Source of the DNA: Lepisosteus oculatus
Taxonomy: Eukaryota > Chordata > Actinopteri > Semionotiformes > Lepisosteidae
Direction: 5' to 3'
NCBI RefSeq assembly: GCF_040954835.1
Contig: NC_090698.1
Coordinates: forward strand, 47,130,284-47,194,283
Length of the DNA stretch: 64,000 nucleotides
Each line of letters starts with the position of its first letter. Positions within the stretch are counted from its first letter, which is position 1. Below the pieces are notes generated by a model that worked only from the letters and a program-made list of their open reading frames with translations, made no database searches and was not told the DNA's origin. The position numbers were made by a program, and so were the translations under genes. Shown here one piece after another: positions 1 through 22,697 of this stretch.

Positions 1-1503
1 AATTAAACATAAACCATACAGAGACACATCTTTACTAATATACTAACCAGGCCCAGCATAGCTCAGGTTCCGAGATCTGATAACATCAGGCTGAACTGAC
101 TTTGCCATTCATTTTTCACTCCAGAAAAACTGTGTGGAAACAATAAGAAAAGAAAAGCTGAACTCTGTAGACATCAAGACTAGTTGTCTGTCTGTTTTAG
201 AAGAAAAGTTTGGAGATCAATACTGTATCTTGTTCAACAGAGTAAATGAGTGGAGGCAGTGACTTTAGTATTAGGCCCATCCCATAACTGTGCAATTGTT
301 TTCATCTGAGTCCCTCTACAGACTTCCTGGTTTCCTTTATAAGTCTCTTTCTGTGACTTTTATTCATTTAAATATAGACTTATTCTGAGAGGAGAACATC
401 TGTGACAAATTGGTTTTAGAAACTTATGCTGTTGTTTCGGGTCACTGTCGAGAGATCTTTGGCAGCTGTTCTGTTGTTTAAAAACAGATACTGTCAATGA
501 TGTTTGTTTAACCTTTTTTATTAGATTTTTTGTGGCCGTTCTGCTATAGTTAATGTTTGGTGTCCAAATAAAAATAGCCTAGTAAATTGTGTGTAAAATG
601 TTGTTCAATGCATTACTGATTTGAATGATCATAAATGGATTACTATCATACCAGGTTGTAGTGAATTTAGAAAAAAAGATTTTTTTAAGGCTTTAAAAAA
701 ATAAATGTTATTTTTAATAAATCCTTGACACCTGGTTAGTCTGGAGCAGCCTCACAACTGCTTGATTCTAGACGCTGTGTGGAAACCCTGAGGCTTGAAG
801 ACTTTATTGCGATTTAGGCATAACCCAAAGTCATTTAAACTAAGGCAGCACTCAGAATGGATATAGTATATTCCATGATCCTTGGCTCTCACTGTGTTCT
901 TCTGTTATTGTTACCACACATGAATCATTCTGAAAGGCCTCCAGACAAGCAGTTGCCATTGGATAGATTTGCTGAGAGGATGGCAGAAGGATCCTGAAGT
1001 CATAAGACCTTCGGTGACAGTAAAAGTAAAAAGGAGTATTTCAGGAGAGTTCATGATTCATGACAGTATCCACAAAACAGAAGGCATCTCAGAACTTGTC
1101 TTGTGAAATGCAAATGCTGATTAGACTTCACATGCAGACTTTTTTGGTAGCACAACAACAGTAAAACAATTTTAAGAACGTATAATAAGATAAGATGGCT
1201 TTATAGGCCATATACAACTTTTCGCATACACCGACTTGCTCTCCATGAGACACACAGGTAGGTTCTCCTACCTTAAGAGACATTTGACCTTTGTGTACAT
1301 AACCAAACCAAAAGCTGGTATAGTGTTTCTAAGTTTCATGGCCATTAATGTGAAGGTGACTGACCCTCTCACACATTAACTGGTATTTAACTGTAAAGGT
1401 ATGAAACCTCCCTGTTATATGTCTTGCAGCTTGACACGATTAACATCTATTTTGTGAAAACATGTTTTACGGCACTCTGTTTAAAGACTTCTTATTTATT
1501 TAG
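1..1503 (+). other. setd9 intron (partial), no exon seen
   Basis: AT-rich sequence upstream of the first recognisable setd9 exon. I looked for the exons that should encode the upstream SET segments (the region ending just before SCSGRDRLGP) and saw none on the plus strand. No repeat family was recognised. Confidence 0.5.
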
Positions 1504-1619
1504 GTCATGCAGTGGAAGGGATAGGCTGGGCCCTTTTCAGATGAGTGACACCAGTTGGCTCACAACCATTCCACAGAACCCGCTGGCTGTGGGACAGTAT
1601 GTGAACAACTGCTCTAATG
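1504..1619 (+). CDS. setd9: setd9 antepenultimate coding exon
   Basis: The acceptor is TTTATTTAG ending at 1503. The exon enters with one base completing a codon, then TCA TGC AGT. It ends after AAT G at 1619, one base into a codon, which the next exon completes as GAA. The donor dinucleotide is GC at 1620-1621 rather than GT; no GT nearby preserves the frame into the next exon. Confidence 0.85.
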
Positions 1620-3071
1620 GCATGTGCACACTTTACTTCTCTCCTTTCTGTGTGGTTCATTGTAATATGTTTGTGCCTTTTTTAAGGATTTAAATGGTGT
1701 ATGAATTGTAATGATGTCTAGAGAACTCGCAATAACAAAAAATGGATTGTAGGAAACCTTTAAAAAGGTATTCTATGGGCCGAGGACATTTGTTATAAAA
1801 AGTTCAATATATACAAATAAGTGTTCCTAAAAAGAACAGTGATGCTGCTCAACTTGTATTTGATTATACCTGGGAAGAAAACTGAAAGTACAGATGATTT
1901 GTGTTTGTTTGAGAAAGTGAATTGAGGTTTTGTCTCTGGTTTAAAAAGGCCTGTTGCTAAATTCAGTTTTTTATGTATTTTCCATTTTTATATACTTTAA
2001 ATCGCTTTTCATTTACACATATTTTTTGTAGTAAAGAGCTAATTTTATTTTTTTACCTTTTTTTATTTAGAAAAGGCTGCAAATGTATGTTATCAAGAAT
2101 TCGATGTGCCAGCAGAATTTCCCCTAGAACTTTGCCAGTTCCTTCCCAATGTGAATTACAGGCATGAGGTACAAAGGTATGACCAGTTTTAAAGGGGTCC
2201 GTAACAAAAATCAGTGAGTACTTGATATTTTGTTCTTTAAAAGAATTGACCCAAATATTCAGTTTCTGAATTAAGTATAGTTGATTAATCCAAGGAAAAC
2301 TGCTTAAAATTATCCCTTTTATGCTCACCTTTTATGAATCTCCAAAATTACAATAAAATATGGTTTGCATTTGCCTGTCATGTTTTGCTCTATTCATTCT
2401 GTGAATACCAAATGGATTTTCAAAGATATTTACTAGATTTAACGTACCTCTAAACTCCTCCTAGTGTAAAGTACCTATCTAGCCCAAACTTAATTACAAT
2501 CACCTTTATTCCTTAATACACCTGAGATGTGTGTGTGTGTACTTACCAACTTTCAGCTCATCATGCTCAGCTTTTGTCATGAAATAAAGTAAAGATCCAA
2601 TTTAAGGCTTCACTTAGACATGAGACAACATATTGACTGCAGTCCTGCATTTTTGCTGAGACCATATCTTAATGAGACATCATCTAATCTGTTCAACACA
2701 GCAGAACAGGACACAGCCTCTTCCATTGTCTCACATTTTGAAGTACACAGCAATGGTTGATGTGGAACAGTGAGCCAGTTTATCACCATTTAAGTTTTAT
2801 TCTGCCTTCTGCCAAAGGTTTCAAACCTGTTTTTTATTTTAGTCTTGGTTTGGCATCTTAGTCTTGCTATTGTCTCAATACCAAATACTTGCGGTGACCA
2901 CTGGATTGCAATTGCAGTAGTTGCTTAGATGTATCTTTTTGTAAGATTGAATGTCTTGTTCTTTTATTTCTAATGTTTTTCAGGCCTTTGAGGTGTGTTG
3001 TTCTTGTGGCACTGAGAGAAATTCACCAAGGGGAAGAGCTCTTCTCAAACTACTACACCATTGTACATTAA
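1504..3071 (+). CDS. setd9: SETD9, C-terminal part (SET-domain protein; 5' exons outside window)
   Basis: Three spliced exons (1504-1619, 2071-2176, 2984-3071) join in frame to the last ~102 residues of SETD9, ending in TAA at 3069-3071. The first exon reads SCSGRDRLGPFQMSDTSWL and then GQYVNNCSN. The second reads NVCYQEFDVP and the third PLRCVVLVALREIHQGEELF followed by SNYYTIVH. This is the C-terminal half of the SET fold: the Q-Y-V-N-N-C-S-N segment sits where other SET enzymes carry the N-H-S-C pseudoknot motif, and G-E-E-L-F-S-N-Y-Y is the second knot strand. Identification is by recall of the vertebrate SETD9 C-terminus, which is close residue by residue. SETD9 is annotated as a putative lysine methyltransferase; its substrate is not settled. 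No exon encoding the upstream part of the SET domain is visible in 1-1,500, so the preceding intron is at least 1.5 kb. The gene is convergent with mier3. Confidence 0.93.
2071..2176 (+). CDS. setd9: setd9 penultimate coding exon
   Basis: A pyrimidine-rich tract and ATTTAG precede 2071. The reading frame is AA-AAG-GCT-GCA-AAT-GTA, giving KAANVCYQEF and so on. The donor AAAG/GTATGA follows 2176 and leaves two bases of an Arg codon, completed by the first G of the last exon. Confidence 0.92.
2984..3071 (+). CDS. setd9: setd9 terminal coding exon
   Basis: The acceptor TTTTTCAG ends at 2983. The exon encodes PLRCVVLVALREIHQGEELF then SNYYTIVH and the stop TAA at 3069-3071. A polyadenylation signal AATAAA lies 64 bases downstream at 3135-3140. 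Confidence 0.95.
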
Positions 3072-3160
3072 GAGTGTCTGTTTCCACATGAAAAAAATCT
3101 TTGACAGGGTTTTCATACTAACAGAAGTTATTGAAATAAATGATCATAAATGAATTGACC
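3072..3160 (+). terminator. setd9: setd9 3' UTR and polyadenylation signal
   Basis: The sequence after the stop is short and AT-rich, with a canonical AATAAA at 3135-3140. Cleavage is expected about 15-25 bases further on. This makes a 3' UTR under 100 bases, in contrast with the long 3' UTR of the convergent mier3. Confidence 0.7.
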
Positions 3161-3239
3161 TTTTTAAACCGTTTTCACTGCTTAGTTTCTCTCCTGCTTT
3201 TCTGTTTGTATTTTCAGCCCTGCTTTTTTATTGTGTCTC

Positions 3240-3420
3240 AGTAAGAACATAAGATGGGTAACATACATGATGAAGTCAGCCCATCTTACTCATGTGGTAC
3301 CCTGTGGCAGAATGACCTAAGAATAACCTCAACCTGTTCCTTGAATTAGCCCAGTGTCTGCCTGTGGTACATGGCTAGATTCCAGTCTTTCATGTAAGGA
3401 AGTATATTCTTATGAAAGCC
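3240..3420 (+). repeat. Dispersed repeat, family starting TAAGAACATAAG (5' portion)
   Basis: Begins with the head TAAGAACATAAG, followed by a CAGCCCATCTT segment. From experience this head opens a dispersed repeat common in fish and other vertebrate genomes. The matching downstream body of the same family (TTAGTAGTTAGTAGCTA, then CCAGGGTATTGGC, then a CTGTGTAAAGAAGT-like segment) is seen at 50.9 kb and 55.3 kb. I do not know its formal family name. Confidence 0.5.
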
Positions 3421-3783
3421 TTCTCAGAACATGATTTGCGTTATGCAATTCTTTTTTTTCCCCACTGTCACTTGGATGAGGCAAAAACATATATAGACTG
3501 TATGGAAAACAGTATAGCACCTATATTGATGGGACATAGGACTGAGACTATAGAAAGCCTTTTAAATGAAACAGTTGCACAAAGTATTCCATTCTATCAG
3601 CATTCTGTTCAGTTTTGAGTTTCACATTGCAGTTAAGCATAAATCTTAGAAATATATACTTTTAAACCAGTTCTAGGGAATGCAGGGTTCTAGTCCTGTA
3701 CATTATGGAATATGTCTTAGGACAGCCTCTGTATTACAAAATTAGTATACAAATCTGTATAGCACTGTACAATTTGCCCTTTT

Positions 3784-3826
3784 TTAGTGCAGACAGTACT
3801 TTACTAAAGTACTGTGTCTGCACTAA
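3784..3826. repeat. Near-perfect 43-bp inverted repeat (hairpin)
   Basis: The left arm TTAGTGCAGAC...AGTACTTTA is repeated as its reverse complement, with a single two-base bulge (GT) in the right arm and a loop of only a few bases. It lies in the tail-to-tail spacer between the setd9 polyadenylation signal and the mier3 3' end. It could be a small palindromic MITE remnant or a structured RNA; neither is shown. Confidence 0.75.
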
Positions 3827-4444
3827 GTATACAAGTATGTTGTGAATGTCACAAGCACAGTCATTTCACAGTGGGGGAGCTCGAGGGTAGCACAGTGGTT
3901 TGCAGTCAAACGCAGGATTCTTGTTATTCCCTTTGAGGACTTTAATACCGTTAATAATTTAATGCAATATGGTTTAATGTCCTTGGGCTCTCCTGGTGTT
4001 ATTTAATAAAACCAATTATATATATAAAAAAGAAGTGTCTGACTAACATACTGTATACAGTAAATCCATGGCTATCTACGTGCTTATGAAAAAACAGGGT
4101 ACAGCCAGGCCATGACTTTTGGAAAGATGCTGTTAACAAAAGTTTAGGTTTATACAAGGGAGCTAATGTGAGGTGATGGTTCAGTTTGATAATCACTTGG
4201 TTGTACTCTTAATTTAAATCAGGCATGAGAAATATGCCTAAAGGAGAAGCTACACTTAACCTTCAAACATTGTGTGACTTAGTCATATTAAAATGCAATG
4301 ATGATTGCATAGCAAGACCATTCATGAACCTTAATTCATGCTATATGGAGTATATTTTACTCATACTATTACTAGTTGGTTAACAGACCCCTGACACTTA
4401 AAAGATTTTAGCAAAATACACCAGTGAAAATGTGGAAGGAAAAC

Positions 4445-7400
4445 ACGTAAGATTTCCAGAGCTTTATTCTGGATCTGTACACCAGGTATTAAAGTACAAC
4501 AGAAAATACAAAATAATGCTCAACAAAACAAAAAAAAATTCAGTGTTTATGTACAAATATTAAAAACAGATTTCCTCTTGAACATTTCTGATACTAAATG
4601 CAGTTTTGATTGTCTATAATTCAGGTTATATTTTTACTCACAAAGTAGGTTTCTTATTCATATGAACCATGGCCAAGAAAATAACTCTCACAACAACAGT
4701 GTTGCTGTTGGTAATTCTTATTCTAAAATAAAATAAAAATATAGAAATTAATATACTGTTTACAAAACAATTTTATACTTAAGATTTCTTTAAAATATCA
4801 CATTTTACAGATTTCAGGGATGGGGTGTGGTTAAAATATACACATTACTTCCCTACATGGAAATTGCCAATAGTTTACATTCTGATTTTACCTAGAACTT
4901 TCTTACAAACTTTGGATAAAATAAATACCACTGCACCACTATATTTGCTAAGGAACCAATCATAAGAAAGACAAGAGGAAAATAAATTGCACAATCTAAA
5001 TGACCCAATTGTACACACTTTAGTATTTGCCAACTGATACTAATGTACATCCTTCAAGTAAGTTTGATGTGAGGGAAAACTTATGATAGAATGAACAGAA
5101 AAAGGCTTGTCAAAAAGAAGAAAATTAGAAGTATTGCTATCAACACAGCACCAGGTACTCATGAAGTGGTTATTCACTCTTCAGTAACTTCATACAAATA
5201 TTTTAGTTTAAGTTACTTATGACCTTGTTTCTAGTTCCACTTGTTGTTTGTATTTTCATTTGTACAAAGCAATGAATTAATGATCTGGCTTGCATTTCCC
5301 TATTGTGAATAGCAGGTGGGAAGGCCCTTATTAGGCACAGATTACAGCAATTAACTGTCCATGGAGTATCAGACAGACAAAAAAGAGCCAAAATGTAAAA
5401 GGCTGTAATACAGGCATCTGCATACACACTTAGCTTCAGTTGTTATCCTATTTTTAGTGTTTAAACAAAAATCTTCCCTTAACATTCAGTAAAAATGCAT
5501 AATTTGGAATGTGGCACACCATAATACTGCATATATAAATATTCCTTCACACTTTGTATGGGCCTAAAAAGTGAAACTCTGATCCAGTATGCAAAACAGC
5601 AGATATAAATCAAACTGCGTTACTTCCATCTCAAATGCATTAAGGTATAATAAACATTTGTGACAGGAGAGATATCCTGCATTTTCAGTTTGCAATTAAA
5701 CAGTTTCAATATACTAAAAATAACTATTGAGACACGTAACAGTTAACGATGAATTCTCAGACCAAAAGTTTTGATTTTGTTCCAGTGGGCAGCTGCATGC
5801 TTAATCTGTACTTCTAGTAGAATCTGTGATACTAACCATGGATGACAGATTGTAAAGTGCGCATCCACATCTTTTTAATAACTCAATAGATGCTGTATTA
5901 AATAGGTTCTTTACAGGAACAAACGCATAAACTTTTAAAGCAAACGCAACATTAAATAGCTAAATACATAAAGCTGTTTTAGTGGTACAATTGTGAAAAT
6001 ACACAGCTAGCATGCATGGAAATGCTCTGCTGCAAAATGTTGGGGGAAAAAGTCAGTTCAACCTAAAAAGGTAGTCTGTACATATTTACAAATTATTGCC
6101 TTATAATAACAAGGAATTAAAAGAAATCTTTGTCTTAACACAAGTTCACAAGTTCATGAGGTCAAATAACTGACTTTTCAAAACTACCCAATGACGATAA
6201 ACTCAGTAACCATCAATTCTCTGCATCATTAGACCGAAGTAAAGATTTTCCAATGGTTCACAACCCATTATTCATTATTAGTAAGCCGACATTCAAAATT
6301 CTATACCTGAAAACACTCCATCTTACTTTAGATCTCAAATGCATAGATAAATTAAGTAAACACTAGTACTGCATTAATTACCAACTGACATGATTTTGAT
6401 CTTATGAGCTTCCAGAAAAGGCATTCAGTCATGAGCATGAGAAGACTAGCCATCAACTAAATTAAAATACATAATCTCCTGTGTACATCTTATTCAACTG
6501 TAATCACTTTACAGCATTGGAAAATATGAATTAACAATGCAGACTTGCACAACACATTGTAACAAGGTGCTGACAAAGCAGAAAATGACATGACATAATA
6601 CTGGCAACAAGCCAAGGCTACCCGTTAAGTGTTGTGTGTACTTAGGTGTTAACGTTGATTTGTACGATAAAAACATCTAGTTTTTCACTATTCACCATGA
6701 CAAGCCTACTGAACTAAAGATGTACATGCACACTGTTTAACTTACATAAATAGTACTCAAGTCAGTCAAAATAGATTTTTTTATACATCTCAAATTAAGA
6801 AAAGTTAAATGTGCCTATTTTTAGCAAATTTATTTCACTGTACATTTGCTAGAAAAGCATTAAAAAGTACAAACAAGGCTAAGGCTAAAGTTGGGATGAC
6901 ATTGGTGCAGTCCATAACGTCCTTTTTAATAAATACCCACCCTCTAACTATCCACTAACAACTAATTTCATTCAAGCCAAACACTTTTAATGGATAAGAT
7001 CTAAAGATGGATGTCGTTACCACAAAATTGCAAAAGGACAGTATGACAAAATACAAAGGAAAGGACACAAGTAACGTTATAAGCATTTCAGAATGAGCTG
7101 CAGTTGTTGTTGCTGTCATTTTCAGATAGAATAATTGTTTAAACAGGCTTGGAGAAATATTTAAACAGTTGAATGTTCATCTCACTCTCTTCAGAGCCTA
7201 CAAAGCAGCCAGCGTATTTACAGTATACTATTCATACTTCGTAGCAAATTCCCTATTTCAAACATTATGAACTGCACTTTATCACCTCAACGCTGACCGA
7301 AAGTCAACCAATTGAGTTGAGTAGCAAAAATTAAAAGCAGTATTTTTGGCTGCCTCTGAACATTTTTAAGGATACACTGTAAAACATTTACACTGGTTTC

Positions 7401-8175
7401 ACAAATCTATTGTTGACCTTGAAAAAAAATGTATAAAATATTAAAATGTTATTTTTTTGCCAATTTTACACTGTGAAATAGCAATCTGGCAGTGGAGTTC
7501 GACTTTCAGTATGAGGGCAACCACTCAAATTTGGTTTTTAGAAAACTCAATAGTTTTCTTCTTTTCATATGCAGTCCTGGTACCTGCCTACATAAAAAAA
7601 ATCAAAATATTGTCATTGTGTAAACTGAAGTGCTCCTTTTAATATACAGAAAGGCTCCGTGTAAGAAAGTCTCTGCACTTCTCAGTGCATTTCTAGAATA
7701 TAAAAGCCTGGACCCTCTTATACAAAATGCTACATAAGCCAGGGTCTAGTCTCTAGGGTACCTGTAAACACTGATATTCCAAAGTACCAAATTGAAAAGA
7801 AAACCAGAAGAACAAAAAACTGTTTCTGGCAGCCATTCTGAGTGGCTCAAAAACCTTGTCATTGGTTCAGAGGTGTGGCTGTAAGCTTTAGAGATGCCTG
7901 TAGGAGCAACAAAAACCGAGACTACAGAGCTTGAACTTACACCACAATATTCAGTTCCACCAGTTTATGAACATCGACATATGACACTTCCAAATTTAGG
8001 ACTGAAAAATAAATGGCTATTCTTAACTCTTGAGAAATCAAGATTTAGTTCTATACGATAAAAGACATCACTGATGTCATAGTAAAAAAAAAGTTCAAAC
8101 TTCCAGTGAATGAGAATATGTACACATTTGATGGCTATGCCATCAAATTCAATGGTCGTGTTTTCTTGTTGCTAG
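4445..8175 (-). other. mier3: mier3 3' UTR (~3.7 kb) with distal poly(A) signal
   Basis: This is the AT-rich stretch between the mier3 stop codon (8176-8178) and a minus-strand AATAAA (plus-strand TTTATT at 4463-4468). It contains no exon-like ORF on either strand. A long MIER3 3' UTR is plausible for this family. The segment 7,752-8,100 has a diverged second copy in a mier3 intron at 12,173-12,480. The exact 3' end is inferred from the signal only; other TTTATT sites could also be used. Confidence 0.55.
7752..8100. repeat. Duplicated segment, copy A (mier3 3' UTR)
   Basis: This segment and 12,173-12,480 share a long colinear similarity in the same orientation. Shared blocks include CTGTAAACAC, CCAAAGTACCAAA, TGGCAGC, CTCAAAAACCTT, GTAAGCTTTAGA, CACAATATTCAG, AATGGCTATTCTTAACTCT and ATAAAAGACATCAC. 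By eye identity is around 80%, with one gap of ~40 bp. The similarity stops abruptly at both sides. Confidence 0.85.
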
Positions 8176-18640
<10,465 letters not shown>

Positions 18641-18800
18641 ATTGGTACCTTTAGGCTAATAAGCTGGCTCCAGTCGGGTACCCGGATAGACACAACCGGC
18701 CAATCGGCGGCCCCGGCTACATTGCTCACGGTGACTGGACTGTATTTTGCTGTTCAGAACCAGTACATTCCAGACTGCGTGTTTGACTTTTAATTTAGCC
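18641..18800 (-). promoter_or_regulatory. mier3: mier3 promoter region
   Basis: CpG-rich sequence immediately upstream of the mier3 start codon. It contains GGCCAATCGG (a CCAAT box on the plus strand, NF-Y-type) near 18,699-18,708. An ATGGCGG core overlapping the initiator ATG resembles a YY1 site. No TATA box is obvious at a sensible distance. The transcription start is inferred to lie within ~100 bp of the ATG. Confidence 0.55.
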
Positions 18801-18942
18801 TTTTTACAAATCAATAGGCTCCTTAATGGAAGGCTGAAATGTCAGAAAATTGGAACATACTTAACACATACCCCTTTTGCCTTTACTTTTTGTGACTCAC
18901 AAAAGTTAGTACATAGCACAATTAAACGTACTTTTTCACTCG

Positions 18943-19035
18943 ACACTTTTAAAAAATATTTTTAAAAGTACCAAAGTACCAATATTTTTTAAAATATTGT
19001 TCTACCAATATTTTAAAAAATATTGGTAGAACAGT
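18943..19035. repeat. Cluster of AT-rich palindromes
   Basis: A near-perfect palindrome around ACTTTTAAAAAATATTTTT (18.94-18.97 kb) is followed by a second partial one. The third is a near-perfect 34-bp palindrome at 18,999-19,032 with arms GTTCTACCAATATTTT and AAAATATTGGTAGAAC. All lie within ~100 bp, 300-400 bp upstream of the mier3 start codon. Confidence 0.75.
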
Positions 19036-22000
19036 GAACGAAGAGAACGGCATTTAACAGATGCTCTGAAAATAATAGAATTAATATTGTACAACCATAT
19101 TAACTCCACTTTGAACATAATAAGTACACTACATTGTAAGATAACTTCTGCTTCTGGTGATTTTCAAGGTCTTTTTAAAACTGGAACACCCGAAGAGCTG
19201 GTACACGCTGGTTAAATTGGTCGGCTTAAGCCAGTAAAACGTTTTAGCTTGTTAAGAGCTGAGATGGAATGGAAAAAGAACCTGTACACACACCAGCCCC
19301 TCTATGATTGGATACTCCTGGTCTAGAAGATGGACATAATGTGTCAACTTCAACACTAAAAAGCCACCAGCACTTCAACCTCAGCATTTTCCAGTTTGCT
19401 TTTTACAGGTGCTCTTTGCATCACAGGAAACAAAGCCTCTATATGACAACATTTATAAAACGTATTGTTCAGTCAGAATGACAGAAAACGGCACAATTAA
19501 AATATGGCATTTGATACTCCTAATTTTTTTTTAGCAGAGGATTAGCTTTGCAATACTCTACTTTTTTGGGAAAACTTATAAAATTATGTATTATTATACT
19601 CAGAGGCTGAATAAGAAGGAGCCATTCTTTAACAGATTTAGGTTCAAAAGCCTAAAGGCAAATAAAACAGTTAATGAAACAAAATAAAACAGGAAGACTC
19701 ACCCCAGTCAATTAGCATATCAGTTTGTCTTTAGACAGCTGGGGGAAACTGGAGCACCCAGACTATTAATTATAAATTAATTTAAAGAAAGGCTACATGT
19801 TGAGTAAAGCCATTAAGAAGTTGCATTTGATAAACTTTTACAATTCTATAAACCTTGTATAGGCACTCAAAAAGTGCCCTAACATTTAGAAATCACAATA
19901 AAAAACTGTTTTCCTAGTCTAAGTAAATCCAATATTTTCTTGAGGAACCTGCGAGTTTAGTATTTTAAAAGACAGATATCATCAGGACTTAAACAGTTTG
20001 ATTTTCTGCTGATTTTATGGTTGAAACCAAAGTCTAAGTGCCTCTGAAATAACCATTAAAAGAATGCATTATACATCATATGAAGAGCATTTTTCATTCT
20101 TTATTTTTATGCTTTTTCTGCTTTTATCCATTTTGTAATTGATTAGTCTTCATATTTTTAGTATTTGAATTCTATAACACAACAAACAAATATGTACATG
20201 CATACAGTCCTTCAGAAAAGTCTGCAGGCTTTAATCCAGCATCTCCTGTATTGATATAAATATCAGTAAACATTTTCATATCATGTCATTAGTCAGAAAC
20301 TGCACTGGGGCTTCATATTTTGTCAGTATTACTCAGAATTCATGTTTAATTCTCTTTAAAGCTCAATATTACTTCTTCATCTCAGTATAATTTTAATAGG
20401 TGTATACATGCCACAAAATAGAGTTTACCACTCTTGGTCTTGGTTCTGTCTTTGCACCTTTACTTCATAATCAGTTAGGAAATGTTAGTAAGGCTGTGGT
20501 GGAGTACCAATTTTGATTCACGTTGTGTACAAAATAAATGGCTTTATTTCATTTTATTTTGGTGAATTACACATAGTCTTAAACTGAGAACTAAGAGCAG
20601 AACACATTAAAATCTTACAATTACTTAAAGACTTCAATAAACATTTTTACAATAGTAAAGAGTTCAGCAGGCATAATAAGCAGAAGACACAGGGCTACTA
20701 GCATTTTTACAGTCCTCAATGAATTATCAATGAAAATAAATTAACCTCTAGGTCTGACAGTACCATCAATTAATGTATTGACAGAAAGAGCCATAGTGAC
20801 AACACACACCTTGTATGAAAGTACTTCTATTTTCCTGCAATACGATAAAATTTTAGTCGATGATGCATAATCAGAAAAATGTAAAGGCCAAGACCTGCTT
20901 TCAAATTTATTTAATAACACGGGATACTAAAATAAGAGACATAAATCTAGAGCACATTCTTTTGATGTCAACATTTTAACAGAGAAAAATTAAGCTTAAT
21001 TTTGAGTTTTGTCCCCCCCAGTTTTCCATTATTACAATGTAATTGTTGGAACAAATCCTTAGAACAAACTAAGGCACTTGAATAAAGAAGTGAAGTGAAT
21101 TTAGAAAAGAAAACAACAAAAGTAATTTTGAAGCATTTTCTGTTTACTTTTGACATGCACTGTATTTGCTCTGCACAATCAGAGTGTGTAAAAACCATGT
21201 TCTGAAGGGTGCATTTTGCGACAACACATCAATGAGCTCATGTAGTTATTGTGCTTTTAGTATCAGGACAAGGCTGAATTTTCATACTTAGCTTTGTCAG
21301 TTTATATCAGATCAAGTACAACTTCATTCACCATTGAAGAGTTCTCCTGAAGAAACACATCTTTACTGCCAGTATTGGTTTCCAAATACTCTGATGTTAC
21401 CTGTTACCTGTATACTTCCATTCCATGTGTTTGTTTAAGAATAGTTTGCCACTTATTGTCCAGACATATCTACCGTGCATTCACTTGGTATGATTTTATG
21501 ACTGTTAATGGTTCGGATATACCATTGTTGGGAACTATATAGGTTTATACAGTTTAACAGAATATCAAGTAAAGTTGTATTGGAAGTCTGTTATTGGCCT
21601 AGGATAAAGTATAGTATCTACCCCATTTAACATTCCAGATTTTGTGTTTGTAGTAGAAAAAGCTAATCAGAAAGGGCTGTAATTGCATTTCTCTAGGGAT
21701 AAGGTATATGTAAGGCCAATTATAGGATTTACCCCCTAGAGAATCAGCCAGGTAGAGCCCAGCAACCTTACAGGTGTCACAATAGCCATTTTAATGGAGC
21801 AAGGAAAACAAAAAATGTTTGTTTTCTATGATGTAGAATTTGTGAATCAAACACAGTTTGTACTTGCGTGTCAGCGTCTGTGTTTACACAACACAATTAT
21901 CTTTATTATGATTATTATTAGAAGAATTATTACCTCTAATTCTGAAAGGTGCATCTTTTAACAATAACACAACCTAATTATAAACCCTCATGAGTTTTTT

Positions 22001-22522
22001 CAAAATATATATTAGTTACAAGAAGATTCTTCCTCAAGATTATGTTGAAGTGATGTATGTTAAACCTTGAATATTGCTGAAAATTGGGGTTTCCACTGTG
22101 TAGAACCTAGCTTATATAGCTTGCTTAATAGGTTTCCATGTAGGACAAGGGCACAGATATTAATAATTCATGCTGCATGAATAACCGTATCAGGCCTAGC
22201 ATGGTGCACACTAGCAGACAACCAGATATCACTATTTTATAGGTCTGTTTTGTGCTTTGTTTGGTGCCAAATCTTGGTTAAAGCTACACCGCATACGATG
22301 ACTGTAATTAATTGTTTAACTTGGCTTTCTCAACAGTACATTAATTTACATGCATTCAACTGTTACCAATGAGTTTCTTACCCTGGTGAGGGTCAGTGCA
22401 AGGGGAAGCTCACCCCTGAGTCATATGGACAAGTCCATCACAGCGCCATGGAGAGAGTGACAATAGTTTATAACAATAGACAACAGTTTATAACTAAATT
22501 AATGATGGAGGGGGTCAGAAAA

Positions 22523-22690
22523 GGGGCAGCATGGAGGCACAGTTGTTAGCTTTGTGGCCTCCAGAGCACCTGGAGGAAAACCACACAAACATGGGGAGAA
22601 CATACTCCATACAGATAGCACCCCAAGTCCTGATCTCAATCCAGGGCTCCAGCACTGCGAGCCTGCAATGCTAACCACTGTCCCAACCAC
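22523..22690. repeat. SINE-like element, head-to-head inverted fragments
   Basis: GGGGCAGCATGGAGGCACAG plus TTGTTAGC is the head of the fish repeat seen elsewhere as GGCAGCACGGTGGCGCAGTGG. It is followed directly by a reverse-complement fragment of the same family (CCAGAGCACCTGGAGGAAAA, ACATGGGGAGAACATACTCC, and GCTAACCACTG at its end). The two pieces form an inverted pair. Confidence 0.65.
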
Positions 22691-22697
22691 TGTCTCA

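Noticed and set aside
3784..3826. Pre-microRNA interpretation of the hairpin
   Set aside because: The loop is only a few bases and the stem ~20 bp, shorter than a typical pre-miRNA; kept only as a structural observation.
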